A DNA stretch of 64,000 bases from Nereocystis luetkeana (lineage: Eukaryota; Sar; Phaeophyceae; Laminariales; Laminariaceae): the NCBI GenBank assembly GCA_031213475.1, contig JARUPZ010000007.1, positions 6,319,586-6,383,585 of the forward strand, in the 5' to 3' direction. Shown piece by piece: positions 40,540 to 52,098 of the stretch. The position numbers and the translations under genes were made by a program. The notes under the pieces are model-generated. The model made no database searches, had not been told where the DNA came from, and was given only the letters and a program-made list of their open reading frames with translations. Numbering within the stretch: position 1 is the first letter of the stretch; each line of letters opens with the position of its first letter.

Positions 40540-43290
40540 TTTACTGAGCAGGTCTAATAAATACGAGTGTGTACAGGTACGGGTATGTACATACAGCAAG
40601 CGGTACGGACGAAACTGTTTGGCTGTTTGAGCATTGGGTATTATTTACCGAAAGGCTTGCGTGTTGACTGGACTAACTGCTGCCTGTACCTGCCTTGTAT
40701 AGAGGGAAAATATACAGACCGGTGAGGAAAAGTCAAACGCGAAAGGCTCAAATACGAGAATACACCAGGCAGCAGCAGTACTCCATCCATGCACGAAGAT
40801 ACGATCATGATACTTCCAAGTATATGCGGAATGTATGCGACGTGGAAGTGTATTTTTACACTATTATATTAATATTAATATTCATACCTGGTACTATTTA
40901 TTATTAATAGTATATTCATGAAAATAAAAAAATGACAGCTGCGAGATCGAGGATGTGGTCGAAGCTCCTATTTGCAAGTTGTGTGTGATACTTCGATCGC
41001 GCGTACTACTGCTGTACGTTAATCTTTGCAAGCTGTGTGTGATACTTCCATCGCGCGTACCACGGGCTTGAATTGATATGGCCTCATGCCGGGTATACAA
41101 ATCCATATATGAGGAAGACGAAATCTGAAACCGTACTATAATTATATAACTATGATTATCAGCGCGGGGGGTTGCCTGAATATATATGTCGCCGACTACG
41201 TGCGTCAATTGTACAGCAGTACTGGCTGTAGTTTCAAGCTGGCTACGTGGGTACGTACGATGCTACGCTGCTGTTGTACTGCTGTAGTGTACGAGTAGTT
41301 GCCTAGTAGTTAGTAGTTGCGTGCAGCAATCTGCGGAGTTTCAAAGTTCTGCGGCTGCGTACCTTTCTAGCTAGCGCGCGGAGTCGCTTGATTGGGCGTG
41401 TGTTACTGAAAATAATGAGTCGGTACATATGTAGTTTGCTTACTCCGCCACCCAAGGTATGACTATAAACAAATAACATGATGCAACAAGTACGAGTACC
41501 AGGTAACTGTCAAGTCTACTGTACGTAAGGCATGCATGCGTGTAAATGTTTCTATAGCGATTATACAGCGGCGCTGCTGCTCTGAAAATATCTCACAGAT
41601 GCGCGCGCTCCGAGCATTCACGCAGTACACAGGAGAAAAGCAAAGTATCTCGAGGAACAAACACTGGAGACACTTCGAGCAACGGCAGTTTTTTGGGATC
41701 ATGTGCTGCGGAATACTGCGAGTACCACTCACTCCACTCCCTGTACGAGTACTTCCAAGTATTCGGGGGTTCGATACCCTGGAATAGTGCCAATACTCGA
41801 AGCACTTAGGGATCCTGTACTGCTGATTGATACTTTTGAGTACTCGCATTTTTTTCGGCTGTTGGTACTGCTTGCACTTCCAATACTCGCAGTATTTCAG
41901 GATTTTGTACTGCGAGGTGCAGTATAGTTATTAATATTGATATTAATAGTACCAGCACCATTCCAGGGTTAGTACTGGCAGTATTGCAGGGTTTCATACC
42001 GTGATGTACTGCGGGTGCAAGGAACACTCGAAGTATTTTACTCGCTGGCTGCAGTACATCCGGGTTCGCTATACTCTGGATACTCTGAGCAATCGGTTGC
42101 TACCAGCATACCGGTATAATTTATAAGAAAACTACAGTAGGGATAAGAAAGGCCAGCTGGTATTTACAGGAATATAAGAAATTCGGGAGGCGGCACAGCG
42201 TTGCAAATATGATAACCAGCCTGTCAGCATTTACTACTACTTTAGTCCTGTTTTGCACTGCCGTATATATGTACAGCAGTATATGGAGATAGCGATGGAG
42301 ATAGATACTCGGCAGGGTTTCAGTGTAGTAGGCAGGCGTTCGCTGGGCTTTGTTACACGCATCAGTGTGACATAATACCAGTTAACCTGGTATATATCAT
42401 GTCATATGAATATGTACACAGAGGGCAGGTACCCCGCTAACGCTCACCGCATCTGATAATCCTGTTATAATACTCGTACTACTACTTGCTGCTGCTATAT
42501 GACGTGACACTTGGAAGTACATACATATTTTTCAGATCAGAACCGCAAGTGCGAGGAGCATTTTGTTTTTCAGGATGACGGAGAAAAAGGAAATCGACTG
42601 GAAGGGAATGGCAACGAGTGCACGCGCAAAGGAGCGGGTGGATTGGGCCAAGGCGATGAGGCGGCCATGAAGAGCGGCAGGAAGACGGTGCACGGAGACC
42701 CATGATCTGCGCGCACACCATCATCACGAGAGAAGCGGTCATAGTTTGTTTTTTGGTATTGTTTTTCACTAGGCAGAATAGTATCTACCGGTACTTGTTA
42801 TTAACGTCGTCACTGCTGGTCTTTGTAGTTTAACGAGTTGTATACCCTTCATGGGGAATAACCTACGCAATTATCAGGGGCGAGGTACCATAACTGCTGT
42901 GCTGCACCTTTTTGTGTTAGACAATCCAGGAAGAGATAGCGATCGTTGATATTCGTGTGGTAGTAAGGTTCGATTGCTCCTTTTTTCACTGCATATATAT
43001 CCGCGAGTCTTCACTCTGACAGCACTCCAGATAGCAGGCAGGTGTGTTCTTCTTTCGTTTTCACGACTACCGTGCGTTTCGTACGGTGCAGGCAGCACTT
43101 CAGACAGCATCCGCTGTGGTCTGCAGCCACGAGTTGGTTAGTGGTGGGAACGGGGGTACTCTTCTATGTTATAGTTGAGAGGATATACCCGTGGCCATGT
43201 TAGTTCAGTTTGCACATTGGTTTTAGATCGTGTGCGCTTTCTTCGTCTCGTGTATTTTGAGGCAGCCGAATTTTCGTTTTTTTTCGTTTT
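40540..43290. other. Non-coding region
   Basis: Rich in TACAGCAGTA, TACCTGGTA and ATTAATATTAAT motifs plus the 41.7-kb tandem repeat. A small GC-rich patch at 42536-42705 follows TTTTTCAG and has a short open frame (MTEKKEIDWKGMATSARAKE); it could be an isolated exon but has no partner I can see. Confidence -1.
41690..42070 (+). repeat. Degenerate repeat of TACTGCGAGTACT-like units
   Basis: Loose repetition of GTACTGC, AGTACTC and CCAAGTATT/CCAATACTC with TTTCATACC-like ends. No reading frame of interest. Confidence -1.
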
Positions 43291-43299
43291 TCGGATCTT

Positions 43300-43359
43300 C
43301 CTAGGGCTCCAGCACCTTTTGTGTGACCACGGACTCCTTCGTCAGAGAGTTAATGTGAG

Positions 43360-43396
<37 letters not shown>
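43300..43396 (-). repeat. (GTT)n-linked dispersed repeat, copy 2
   Basis: Reverse orientation: GAGTTAATGTGAGAAC followed by (AAC)n at about 43358-43396. The rest is shorter and diverged (GTGTGACCACGGACTCC). Confidence -1.
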
Positions 43397-44224
43397 TACA
43401 TACATGCATACATACATACATACCAGTACCTGACATCTACCAGGGTAATAGAGCAGTCCGAGGTGACTACTTACGAAATAGATACTATTAATATGAATAC
43501 GTAATGAATAGTGAATGTTGATACCGCTCTAGCGATATCAAAACCAAAGCCGGGGTAAAAGACGAAGTAATAGCCCTGGGTGGGGTCTCCAGCCGTGACT
43601 GCTGAGGTTTCAGAGTGGGAGGCGAAGCGAAACGCCAGTATCATCCGGGACCTTTGATATGCTGGATGGAACTTGGATAAGGGTTACCTTTTTCCAACCA
43701 TCTCTTCGATAGGAGAGGGCAGTACACCGACGCGAGGCTCATTCCCACTTTCAGCAAGCCCCCGAATGACAGACAGTGCTTCTGAAGCAGAGCGCAGTAG
43801 CGGCCGGCGTACAAGGGGATTTCTCGATGCATTCGTTTAGGTCGGGGGGGGGCGATTTCACGAGCATTAGCAGGCGACGACCTGTCCACAATTATGCAAA
43901 AGGCGTTCTGGAAGAACCCTAAAACGGCTTGGAGGTACATGCAGCTGGCTCAAGTAGTGTCACCGGGTTCGTCGGGGTATGATGCCATGATCCCAGGGGT
44001 GACAGAGGAGCAATACAGGTTGATCAACGAGCTTCCGTTGAGTGAGCAGAGCAGGTCATGGGGGGGGGCGTTCGGGAATGAACCGATGATGTCATACAAA
44101 GACTTACAGGAAGAGCAACCAAGAGAGAGGCGTGGGGGAAAACAGCCCCGTTCAGTATACCGACAAACCACAAGCAACGGAGAGTCGTGATACTGATGGA
44201 GAACGTAGAGTAAGGGAGGGGTGG

Positions 44225-44312
44225 TAGCACCGGCCACGGGAGGTGCTTCCACCCTTCTTATCCCACACTATATGAGAAGAACTGGCCCAAGAATACATGC
44301 GTATTATCCAGG
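44225..44312 (+). repeat. Direct repeat, first copy
   Basis: GGTGCTTCCACCCTTCTTAT, CCCACACTATATGAG, CTGGCCCAAGAATACATGCG and TATTATCCAGG. Second copy at 44785-44882; the piece CATCCGGGACCTTTGATATG near 43640 is related to its end. Confidence -1.
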
Positions 44313-44385
44313 AACGAGTTGGGGAACGTTCTTGAAGGGTCCCCCAACCCGGCCCAAAGGTAAGGCCTATTTATGGGGTAGTTAA

Positions 44386-44484
44386 CCCCTTTAGAACTCC
44401 ATTCCCGTTTTGGGGACAAACCACTCAAATTCCAAGTAATTTGTCCCCAATTGTCCCCAAAACGAGACTGCAGTCCTAAAAGGG
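44386..44484. mobile_element. MITE-2 copy with exact TTAA flanks
   Basis: TTAA at 44382-44385 and 44485-44488. The right arm holds a short internal duplication of TTGTCCCCAA. Confidence -1.
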
Positions 44485-44784
44485 TTAAGAGGCCCCCCTC
44501 GAGATCAGTGGGCACATCAGTGGGCATCAAGCTTTCTTCTCCAAATAGAGGTCGACAAGAAGAGGTTATTTGAGACACCACCCGCCCACCCCTCAAATAA
44601 ATAGACAAAACATGATACTTGGGACTCCAGGTATTCCCAGACCTGCCTGGTTTCTAAGTTTTTCTTCTCGAAAAAACCGCCGGTAAAAAAAAAGATCCGA
44701 GTGTCCGGGTTTCTATACCTTCGAAACAAAAACAAGACACCCGAACACTCGGGAGGCTTTTTTCGCCGACGGGGGAGACAGCAC

Positions 44785-44882
44785 CGACCCTTCGGTAGGT
44801 GCCTCCACCATTCTTATTCCACACTACTGGTATAATATGAAAACAAGACCTGGCCCAAGAATACATGCGTATCATCCGGGGC
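44785..44882 (+). repeat. Direct repeat, second copy
   Basis: Matches 44225-44312 but has TACTGGTA (44825-44832) where the first copy has TA. A MITE-2 copy lies between the two. Confidence -1.
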
Positions 44883-45129
44883 CTTTAATGTGTTCGGCTG
44901 CTGCTGCTGCTGCTGCTGCTGCTGCCTTTCTACACTGCTGTTTTCACAGGACACATCTCTGGTACATGGGTATGCGTGCTATAATACCGGCAGGCACATG
45001 GGATAGTCTCAAGCAGGTCTTTCGACACCTGGTAACTGTATTCAGCAGGTAACCGTTAGTCTCGGGGAAAAGTGCCACTTATCTGTGTTTTGCACATTGA
45101 ACCGTTATTTCGACATTACATCGTACCCG

Positions 45130-46700
45130 CCGACAGGAGAAGCCCCCCAAGCGATAGAAAGATGCGATCATTAAGAAGGTCCTGCACAAAAAGAAGGACC
45201 GAACTGAACAACTACAGAGGGATTTCGCTTGTTGCCCACGTAGGTAAAGTTTTGTTGAAAATCGTAGCGTCCCGCCTGAGCAACTACTGCCGAGACCGAG
45301 GGAATACTCCCGGAGGAACAGCAGTGCAGTGCGGCTTCCACCGCGCACGATCAGCGATTGACATGTTCGTCGTGCGCCGGTTGCAAGAGCTCGGACGAGA
45401 GAGAAAAATCCCCCTGTGCGTGTGCTTCATCGATCTGCAGAAAGCATACGACTCTGTCGACCGAGAGCTGGTATGGGAGGTACTCACACGCTTTGGCGTA
45501 CCAACCAAGATGCTGACAGTTATCCGTAATTTCCACGAAGGCATGCGGGCTCGCGTGCGTACGGATGACGGCGAGCACTCGGAATGGTTTGATGTCACGC
45601 AGGGGCTGCAGCAAGGCTGCGTGTTGTCACCTTTGCTGTTCAATGTGTTCTTCGCTGCTGCGTTACACGTCGTACTATGTAGTACGCTTCAGCCAAGACG
45701 AAGCCATCGTACGGGATTTGGTTCAACTCGGTGACGCTGGAGTAGTCGGAACAGAGGAGCAGGAGCCGTTGGCATGCATACGAAGGGCTGCGGGCTGTAT
45801 GGGGCATGTTGTACGCCGATGACGCAGGAACTGTCTCGAAGTCGGCTGAAGGGCTCGCGAAAATGATGGCAGTCATCGTGACTGTCTTCGAAGCAGCGGG
45901 CCTCACCGCATCGGAAAAGAAGACAGAGACAATGCTTCTACGAACACCAGACCAGACAACCCTCGCACCACCGCTCGTCATCGAAGCGGCAGGCCAGAGG
46001 TATAAACAGACGGCCCAATCGGCCCAATCATTATACCTAGGCGGCATTGTCCACGAAACGAAAACGCTGATCTTTCGTTCAAAATCGACCGACGGATCCG
46101 TCTCATGCAGGCATGCCTCAAACGGTGCGACCCGGAGTTGTATGATGGGACAACCACCCCCCTTACCCTGAAAGTCCGCATGCTGAATGAAGAAAGAGGT
46201 GATTGAGACCCTGCTGTACGGGTGTGTGACGTGGACCCTCAGAGCGGAACACTTTGTCAAGCTTCTAACGGCTCACCACCACGTCCTTTTGCGAGTCGTT
46301 GGCTTCCAGCGCCGACGTCGTATGGCAACGCCACCCTCTCGTAACGAAGACCCTCAAGATGGCACGTTGCAAGAGCATCGAAACGACCATCCGTAAACGG
46401 CGGCTCTTCTTTGCGGGGGGCGTGGCATGGCAAAGCAAGGAGCGATTACCCAGTCGGGTAATGTTCGGGACGATGGCTGGGGGGGAGAGCCCGAGACCTG
46501 GCGGACAGTTGAATACTTGGCATAGATGCATAGTCGAAGACCTTAGGGAGTTCCGAGCCACAGAGGGGTCAACGGAACTTGCCCCCTTGGTGTTTGGAGT
46601 TGAGACCGCACTGTGGTCCACTGCAGCAAAAAAGGCGGGGAAGTGGTACGGGGGGGTCCTCGAAGCAGCCGAATCATGGTGAGGTGGCACGAGGATGAGG
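45130..46700 (+). pseudogene. Non-LTR retrotransposon (LINE) reverse transcriptase, broken
   Basis: The remnant encodes reverse transcriptase motifs in order: [19 protein letters not shown] (about 45211), the first catalytic block [16 protein letters not shown] (45427), [19 protein letters not shown] (45604), YADD (near 45810), then VIETLLYGCVTW (46200) and RKRRLLFAG-like (46395). The frame changes near 45204, 45675, 45800, 46070, 46180 and 46300, so no intact protein is possible. No endonuclease part is seen upstream, which suggests 5' truncation, as is common for LINEs. The clade is not assigned. Confidence -1.
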
Positions 46701-48185
46701 CGCAGCTAAGTACGCAGCGCCGCGCATACGGGTGTGGGAGGTGTCCAAGGGAATGGGGGGGGGGGGGGGGAATAGGAGGAGTGGATGGAAACCCGACCAA
46801 GGGAATGCGAGGGGGGGGAACAGGAGTAGAAGGGAAACCGCGGTGGATCAAAGTAGGAAGGAGACGGCAGGCAGGGTAACAAGGCACCAGGCCAACTAGG
46901 AAGTAGAACATGCCTATGCTACTCGTGCCGCCAACTGGTGCAGATGAATCGAACGTGATCTTCCTTTGTCTTCTTTTTTATAATCGGGCTCGATCCTTTG
47001 TGATTTTCGTAATATATTTCTCCGTCTTCCTTTTTGCTATGTATAGGAGTCGCGTGCTGGGTGGATGACGAGCCTGCTTTGCTTGTTTCGTTTTGTCTGA
47101 CGCCAAGGGGTCGGGGCATAGTTGACGAACGTACGTACAGTAGTAGGACGGAGACGTCAGACAGGGTAGCAAGGTCCCAGGCGGACTACTAATAGTAGGG
47201 AGAACCTGGCTATGCTACTCGTACCACAAACTGCTTCGGCCACCTGGAGGGTGCTCTGTGCTTCGGTTTGCCTGTTATTTTTCCCTTGTTTCTCGGTCTT
47301 TCTGTTTATATATATAGAGCGGTGTTTTTTCTTTAGATCGTTCTTTTCAAGTGTCTGCCACATCCCCTTGCGGGGAGGCACGACAGTTTTTTATTTTCTC
47401 TTATCCTTCTCTTTCGATTTCTTTCCTTTGTGTTTGTTTTTCTTTGCTTTTTTTCGTTTTCTCTTTCATAGAATATGAATGTCGTGCCTGTAATGTTCAT
47501 ATTAGTATCATGACATGGCATTTCATTGTCTACAGTAGTTCGTGCTTACTGCATACCAGGTACCAGGTACCAGGTACGTAACGATGTAGTATCTCCGTTC
47601 CGTTTTGTGACCACAGAGCTTGTAGCTCTCTAGCAAGGAAGAATCGGCACGGACACTGGTTTTGCTGGATGTCGACGGGTAGAAAGAACGGTTTAACGTG
47701 AAGAACATACACACACATCCAGCACACCAAGTGTCCGTGCCGGATGGGACGAAATGACCAGAGAAATATACTTGTAAGTAAGTGCAACAGCGACAAAATG
47801 GTACGAGGGGTCTATCGTATAGCGAAGTATGAGTCGTATGATAGTACTGGTATGAATAGTAGTAGGTATCTCGGTTCAGGAGCGCCCCTTGCCTAGCCTG
47901 CGCAGGCGCAGAAGATACCACTCCACTGGCTGGGGCTTGCCTGGAGGGTGCTTCTTGTTTGTTTTTTTGTTGTGATTCGGTTTGGCTGTTCTTTCCTTTG
48001 GTTCTTTATTAATAGTCTCAACTCTGTTCATGTGTCGTGGGGTATGGTTTATTTTGCTTGTTTTGTACCTGGTGTTGTCTGACACATCTTCTGGGCGGCA
48101 CGACACTTTTCTGTTGTTTCTTTTCGATTGTTCTTTGTTTCTTTCTTTCGCTTTTTCTATAATAATGTTGTAATGTTGTATCTCG
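46700..48185. other. Non-coding stretch after the LINE
   Basis: Contains a G run (46757-46770) and a repeated phrase (GACGGCAGGCAGGGTAACAA near 46863 and GACGTCAGACAGGGTAGCAA near 47152), probably two LINE-tail copies, plus the 47.6-kb foldback repeat. No gene supported. Confidence -1.
47590..47775. repeat. Foldback repeat, two-armed copy
   Basis: Arms AATCGGCACGGACACTGG and ATCCAGCACACCAAGTGTCC, opposite in sense, around GTAGAAAGAACGGTTTAACG. Preceded by TTTTGTGACCACAGAGCTTG, which is also part of the repeat. Confidence -1.
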
Positions 48186-48188
48186 TGC

Positions 48189-48524
48189 CAGTCGTATTCA
48201 GGTTCAAGTGGTTAACGAATTCTACTTGTTTGAGTCCTGGGTTCGAGCCCCAGGTGGGTCGGACTTTGACTTTATTTGCGAAAATAAAAAAGGATTCAAT
48301 TGTTGAGAGCGCCTTGCAGCGTGGGTAGGCACAACTCGATGCGAGTCGACGAGGGAAGAAAAGGCTGAAATCTTCTCGCGATAAAAATGAAGGCACGTAC
48401 CGTAGCGGGAAGGGGGGAGAAGAGCCTGCTATGTGACCCCCGGATCTGAGTTACGAGTTGGAAGGAGAGAGAGAAGAAGATGTGCGAAGATAATGAATGG
48501 GATGAAAAAAAAAAAAAAAAAAAA
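48189..48524 (+). mobile_element. tRNA-derived SINE, copy A
   Basis: The head contains A-box-like GGTTCAAGTGG (48201-48211) and B-box GGTTCGAGCCC (48240-48250) at tRNA spacing, a 250-bp body, and a 20-base poly(A) tail (48505-48524). Such elements are transcribed by RNA polymerase III and mobilised by LINE proteins. Confidence -1.
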
Positions 48525-48649
48525 GTACGATGGATGGTTTTGTCTGCTCTACCAACAACAATGTAATAATAGGAGCCCTACCATTATTATACTATACTCT
48601 GCTGACAGCTGTGTTGTGTCGTTGTTTTGTGCTTGTATTCTATCTATAG

Positions 48650-48960
48650 ATTGAAGAATCGGAACAGACACTACACTGGCTGTGCTGGATATCGGAAAAA
48701 AAAACAGTTTAACATAATGTGCGTGTTCAATGTGTGTGTTCTTCACATTAACCCTTTTAGGACCCCAGTCCCGTTTTGGGGACAAACTACTTATAATTAG
48801 AGTGTTGTGTCCCCATATATGGGAGTGCGGTTCTAAAAGGGTTAAACCGCTGTTTCTTTCTATCCGTCGACATCCAGCAACCAGTGTCCGTTCCCATTCT
48901 TCAATCGTAGAGAGATGCAAGTTCTGTCGTCATAAAAATACGCCACAGAGATATTACGAC
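48650..48960. repeat. Foldback repeat, two-armed copy split by MITE-2
   Basis: Left arm GAATCGGAACAGACACT, right arm CCGTCGACATCCAGCAACC and CAGTGTCCGTTCCC. The MITE lies at the TTAA of TTCACATTAAACCG. Confidence -1.
48752..48841. mobile_element. MITE-2 copy inserted in another repeat
   Basis: TTAA at 48748-48751 and 48842-48845. The flanks CTTCACA-TTAA and TTAA-ACCG are continuous in other copies of the host repeat (25 kb, 47.7 kb), so the empty site is visible in this window. Confidence -1.
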
Positions 48961-48971
48961 AGCAGGGTTGA

Positions 48972-49060
48972 CCCCTTTAGAACCGCAGTCCCGTTTGGGG
49001 ACAAAACTACTTGAAATTTGACTGGTTTGTCCCAAGAACGGGACTGCGGTTCTAAAAGGG
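48972..49060. mobile_element. MITE-2 copy
   Basis: CCCCTTTAGAACCGCAGTCC paired with GGACTGCGGTTCTAAAAGGG. Flanks TTGA and TTAT are decayed TTAA. Only 130 bp from the 48752 copy. Confidence -1.
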
Positions 49061-49519
49061 TTATTGCATGCAGCAAGTAGAGTAGACAATGCAAAGATAG
49101 AACACACGTATTCTATGCTATTAATATTAATAATACTACAGCTATAGTGCTGCTGTACGAATATTGATAGGTCGAAAACACTCTCACGTCGGGAAAATTC
49201 GAGCGGAACACGATCGATCGTTCATCACATGACATCATGTACCATATTCTGTAACAAAAACTACCAGGTACAAACTACAGCAGTATAACTACGATATTGA
49301 TGGTACAAACTACAGTATAACTACGATATTGATGCGTATTATACGTACGAGGTACAGCAGTATTTTAATATTAATAGTAGTACTTGTAACCTACCGGTTT
49401 ACCATATATACCAGGTTCGTATTTCATGAAGAATTGAAATTTGGTCAACCCTTCAAAACAATGTGCAGGACACAAACAGCAGCACGCCCATTTTTCGGTG
49501 ACACCTTGAAATAACAGAC

Positions 49520-49909
49520 TTGGAGCTAAAAAAGGGCGTTAATGTTGACTGCATTTTTTTTTTTTCTCGCTTCGCGGAAGATTCACGGAAACGCGAACAA
49601 AATGCGGTGGGGCCTGTTATCACCTACAATATTAATAGCATGTATAATGAGGTTGCGACGCTCGTCCATCTGATCGAATCGTCAGAAACAGTGACGCGCG
49701 CGCAGGCCGTCCGCTTGATGGTGCCGCTGGAGGTGCCCCGACTCCTAGAGAGGCGACCATACCTCACCGTAGCTCGCGAGCGTCGCCTTAATCAAGTTAA
49801 CTTCTGGGGCGGCGAAGCCCTCCACAACATAAAAGTAGCTGGCGATTTTGTGTTGATCTCGGCTATGTCTCGTCTGTCTGTGGTTCGGCTCTGTCGACCA
49901 GACGAATAG
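49520..49909 (+). CDS. Unrecognised open frame, 129 aa, doubtful
   Basis: GC-rich from about 49660. Contains VATLVHLIESSETVTRAQAV and PRLLERRPYLTVARERR, amphipathic helix-like. The N-terminal part comes from the T run and is surely not coding. It could be an exon carried inside the TIR element at 49531-50213; I assign no function. Confidence -1.
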   Translation: MELKKGVNVDCIFFFSRFAEDSRKREQNAVGPVITYNINSMYNEVATLVHLIESSETVTRAQAVRLMVPLEVPRLLERRPYLTVARERRLNQVNFWGGEALHNIKVAGDFVLISAMSRLSVVRLCRPDE

Positions 49910-50213
49910 AGCTCTCGTTGTGCACGGCGCTTTTCTGCGACCAGCCACGGCCTGGAACAATGACCCTGCGGATGACCCTGATCTATATCCTGTACAGAAG
50001 TGGCGAGTGGCGACACGGCGGGCACACGGCTGACACCGTGCGCCTGCCCGATGTTCTGCGACGATGCTGGACTTTTCCGCGAGCACGGGAAATTACTTTT
50101 TAGATATTTTGCCGGGGACGAAATCTTTCCGCGAAACGCGAAAAAAGAAAAGCTGAAATCCGGGAATTTCCCTCGAAATGTAAAAAAAAAAACGTCCGGT
50201 TAATAACGACCCT
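49531..50213. mobile_element. Candidate degenerate TIR element
   Basis: The left part (GGGCGTTAATGTTGAC, T run, TCGCTTCGCGGAAGAT) and the inverted right part (GGGTCGTTATTAACCGGACG, T run, TCGCGTTTCGCGGAAAGAT) match as old inverted repeats. Between them lies a GC-rich + strand open frame (to 49909) that resembles nothing I recognise. Confidence -1.
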
Positions 50214-50619
50214 ATTAATAACCGACTTGGTTCACTTTTTTACCAGTGGTGAATTATCCGTGCTGTGGGGAAGATACAGACCGGATCCCTCCCCCCTATC
50301 AAACTGCTGTATTGAGAGTGAGAGGATCCCTCCCCCCTCTATCACACAATTGGCGAGCGATTCAACGAAAAATGCTACCCAAATATTTATTTCGGGACGA
50401 GCCGATTCGACGGTTCTTGTCTTTAGTCTCTCGCATGCTCTCTGAAACCGGGGTATTGTATTCATCGCTGTAGGGTAGGGTATTATTGTGGTGTTCATCA
50501 CCGCAGCAACGAGGTCGTCTTTTGTCCATACCCTGGAATACCTGTACGAGCTTCAACCTATGTCTTGGATACATATTATAGTTACTCGTAACTGGTGTTT
50601 GTGTGGGATATTTTTACCC

Positions 50620-50740
50620 GTGGATGGATATCCGGCACAACCAGTGTCTGTCACCAGTGCCGATTCTTGCTTCACAATCCCAGAGCGAGAGAGAGCCACA
50701 AGGTCTGTGGTCACAAAACTAGCAGGAGAGATACACTATA

Positions 50741-50742
<2 letters not shown>
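50620..50742 (+). repeat. Foldback repeat, one-armed copy next to a SINE
   Basis: ATATCCGGCACAACCAGTGT, GTGCCGATTCTTGCTTC and GTCTGTGGTCACAAAACTAG match the 47.6-kb copy read in reverse. Confidence -1.
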
Positions 50743-50754
<12 letters not shown>

Positions 50755-50771
<17 letters not shown>

Positions 50772-51092
50772 CCATCCCATTCATTATCTTCGCACATCTT
50801 CTTCTCTCTCTCCTTCCAACTCGTAACTCAGATCCGGGGTCACATGGCAGGCTCTTCTCCCCCCTTCCCGCTACGGTACGTGCCTTCATTTTTATCGCGA
50901 GAAGATTTCAGCCTTTTCTTCCCTCGTCGACTCGCATCGAATTGTGCCTACCCACGCTGCAAGGCGCTCTCAACAATTGAATCCCTTTTTTTATTTTTGC
51001 AAATAAAGTCAAAGTCCGACCCTCCTAGGGCTCGAACCCAGGACTCAAACAAGTAGAATTCGAGGTTAACCACTTGAACCACCGGGGCGACC
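50755..51092 (-). mobile_element. tRNA-derived SINE, copy B
   Basis: Starts GGTCGCCCCGGTGGTTCAAG; A-box TGGTTCAAGTGG (51070-51081) and B-box GGTTCGAGCCC (51028-51038) both match the Pol III consensus. The body is nearly identical to copy A, with a 17-base A tail. TATATA flanks both ends, a possible short target duplication. Confidence -1.
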
Positions 51093-51313
51093 GATATATA
51101 CCAGGTAGTTAATAAATGCGCTGGTACATTATTATGCAGTAAGAGAGTAGACAGACAAGACAAGAAAGAATTGCACGTGCACGCACGCGCGCAATCGCGC
51201 ACCCTGTTCGTACGAATACTCGTATATACCTGGTAAATGTCACGCCTTGCAAGAAAAATCGTGCAACATCTTTGGGCCAGTTTCTATCTTGCACGTCGCC
51301 TAAGCCCAGAGCC

Positions 51314-51337
51314 AACCCTAACCCTAACCCTAACCCT
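51314..51337. repeat. Interstitial telomere-type repeat (AACCCT)4
   Basis: Four exact AACCCT units (TTAGGG on the other strand). A shorter TAGGGTTAGGGTTAG lies at 12306-12320. Confidence -1.
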
Positions 51338-52098
51338 TTGGACACTCTTTGGCGGGCTAAAGGTCGTTTGTTTGTACAGAGCACAGCTGTACGCACACCT
51401 AAATACAGGTACTAAATAGTACGAGTATGAACATACCTTAGTACTGCTGTACCTGCTGTTTTCTACGTACCACGTCGTATAGTAAATCGTGTTGCGTATA
51501 CATATGTACCAGGTATGTGCCTGTATTACGTTCAAAGCTCAAGCATGAAGTACGACAGACGACTTTCAATGATACAACAGCTGTAGTATTAATAGTAGAT
51601 TAATAATTAGGAGTGAAATAACGCACACTCTGAGCGGAAATATAAGCACTGCTCGTGTACGTTATTATCATTAAGCGGTCTTTACATTTCCATCCAGTGC
51701 GTTGTTCCAACAATAGAATATCCTAACGGCTTTTCCGGCAACTGATGCCTAATAATATAATACGTAAGAATTGAACTGGGACATGTACGAGTATGCTCGA
51801 TACAATGCAATGAATAAATGATGATGACTGCTGTAGGCCAAAACGCGCATGACATGTCGAAATGGCCACAGCAACTGGTCTGACATCTGTTAGAATCTCA
51901 AGAGCACACGATACAAAAGATGCCCACGAAATAATGTCCGCAGTTTGCCACCTGGCAACCGACTTCGAGACAGGACAGGCCCACGAACCAGACAGAGAAG
52001 AGACACGCGCGATTAAATCAAACCACTCGTTCTACGAACTCCGTTCTAAAACTACTATTAATAATGATATGATACCAGGCAGGTAGGTACCAGGTACG

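Noticed and set aside
48189..48260. Functional tRNA gene
   Set aside because: A and B boxes are present, but the sequence continues into a SINE body with an A tail and the acceptor stem does not pair well.
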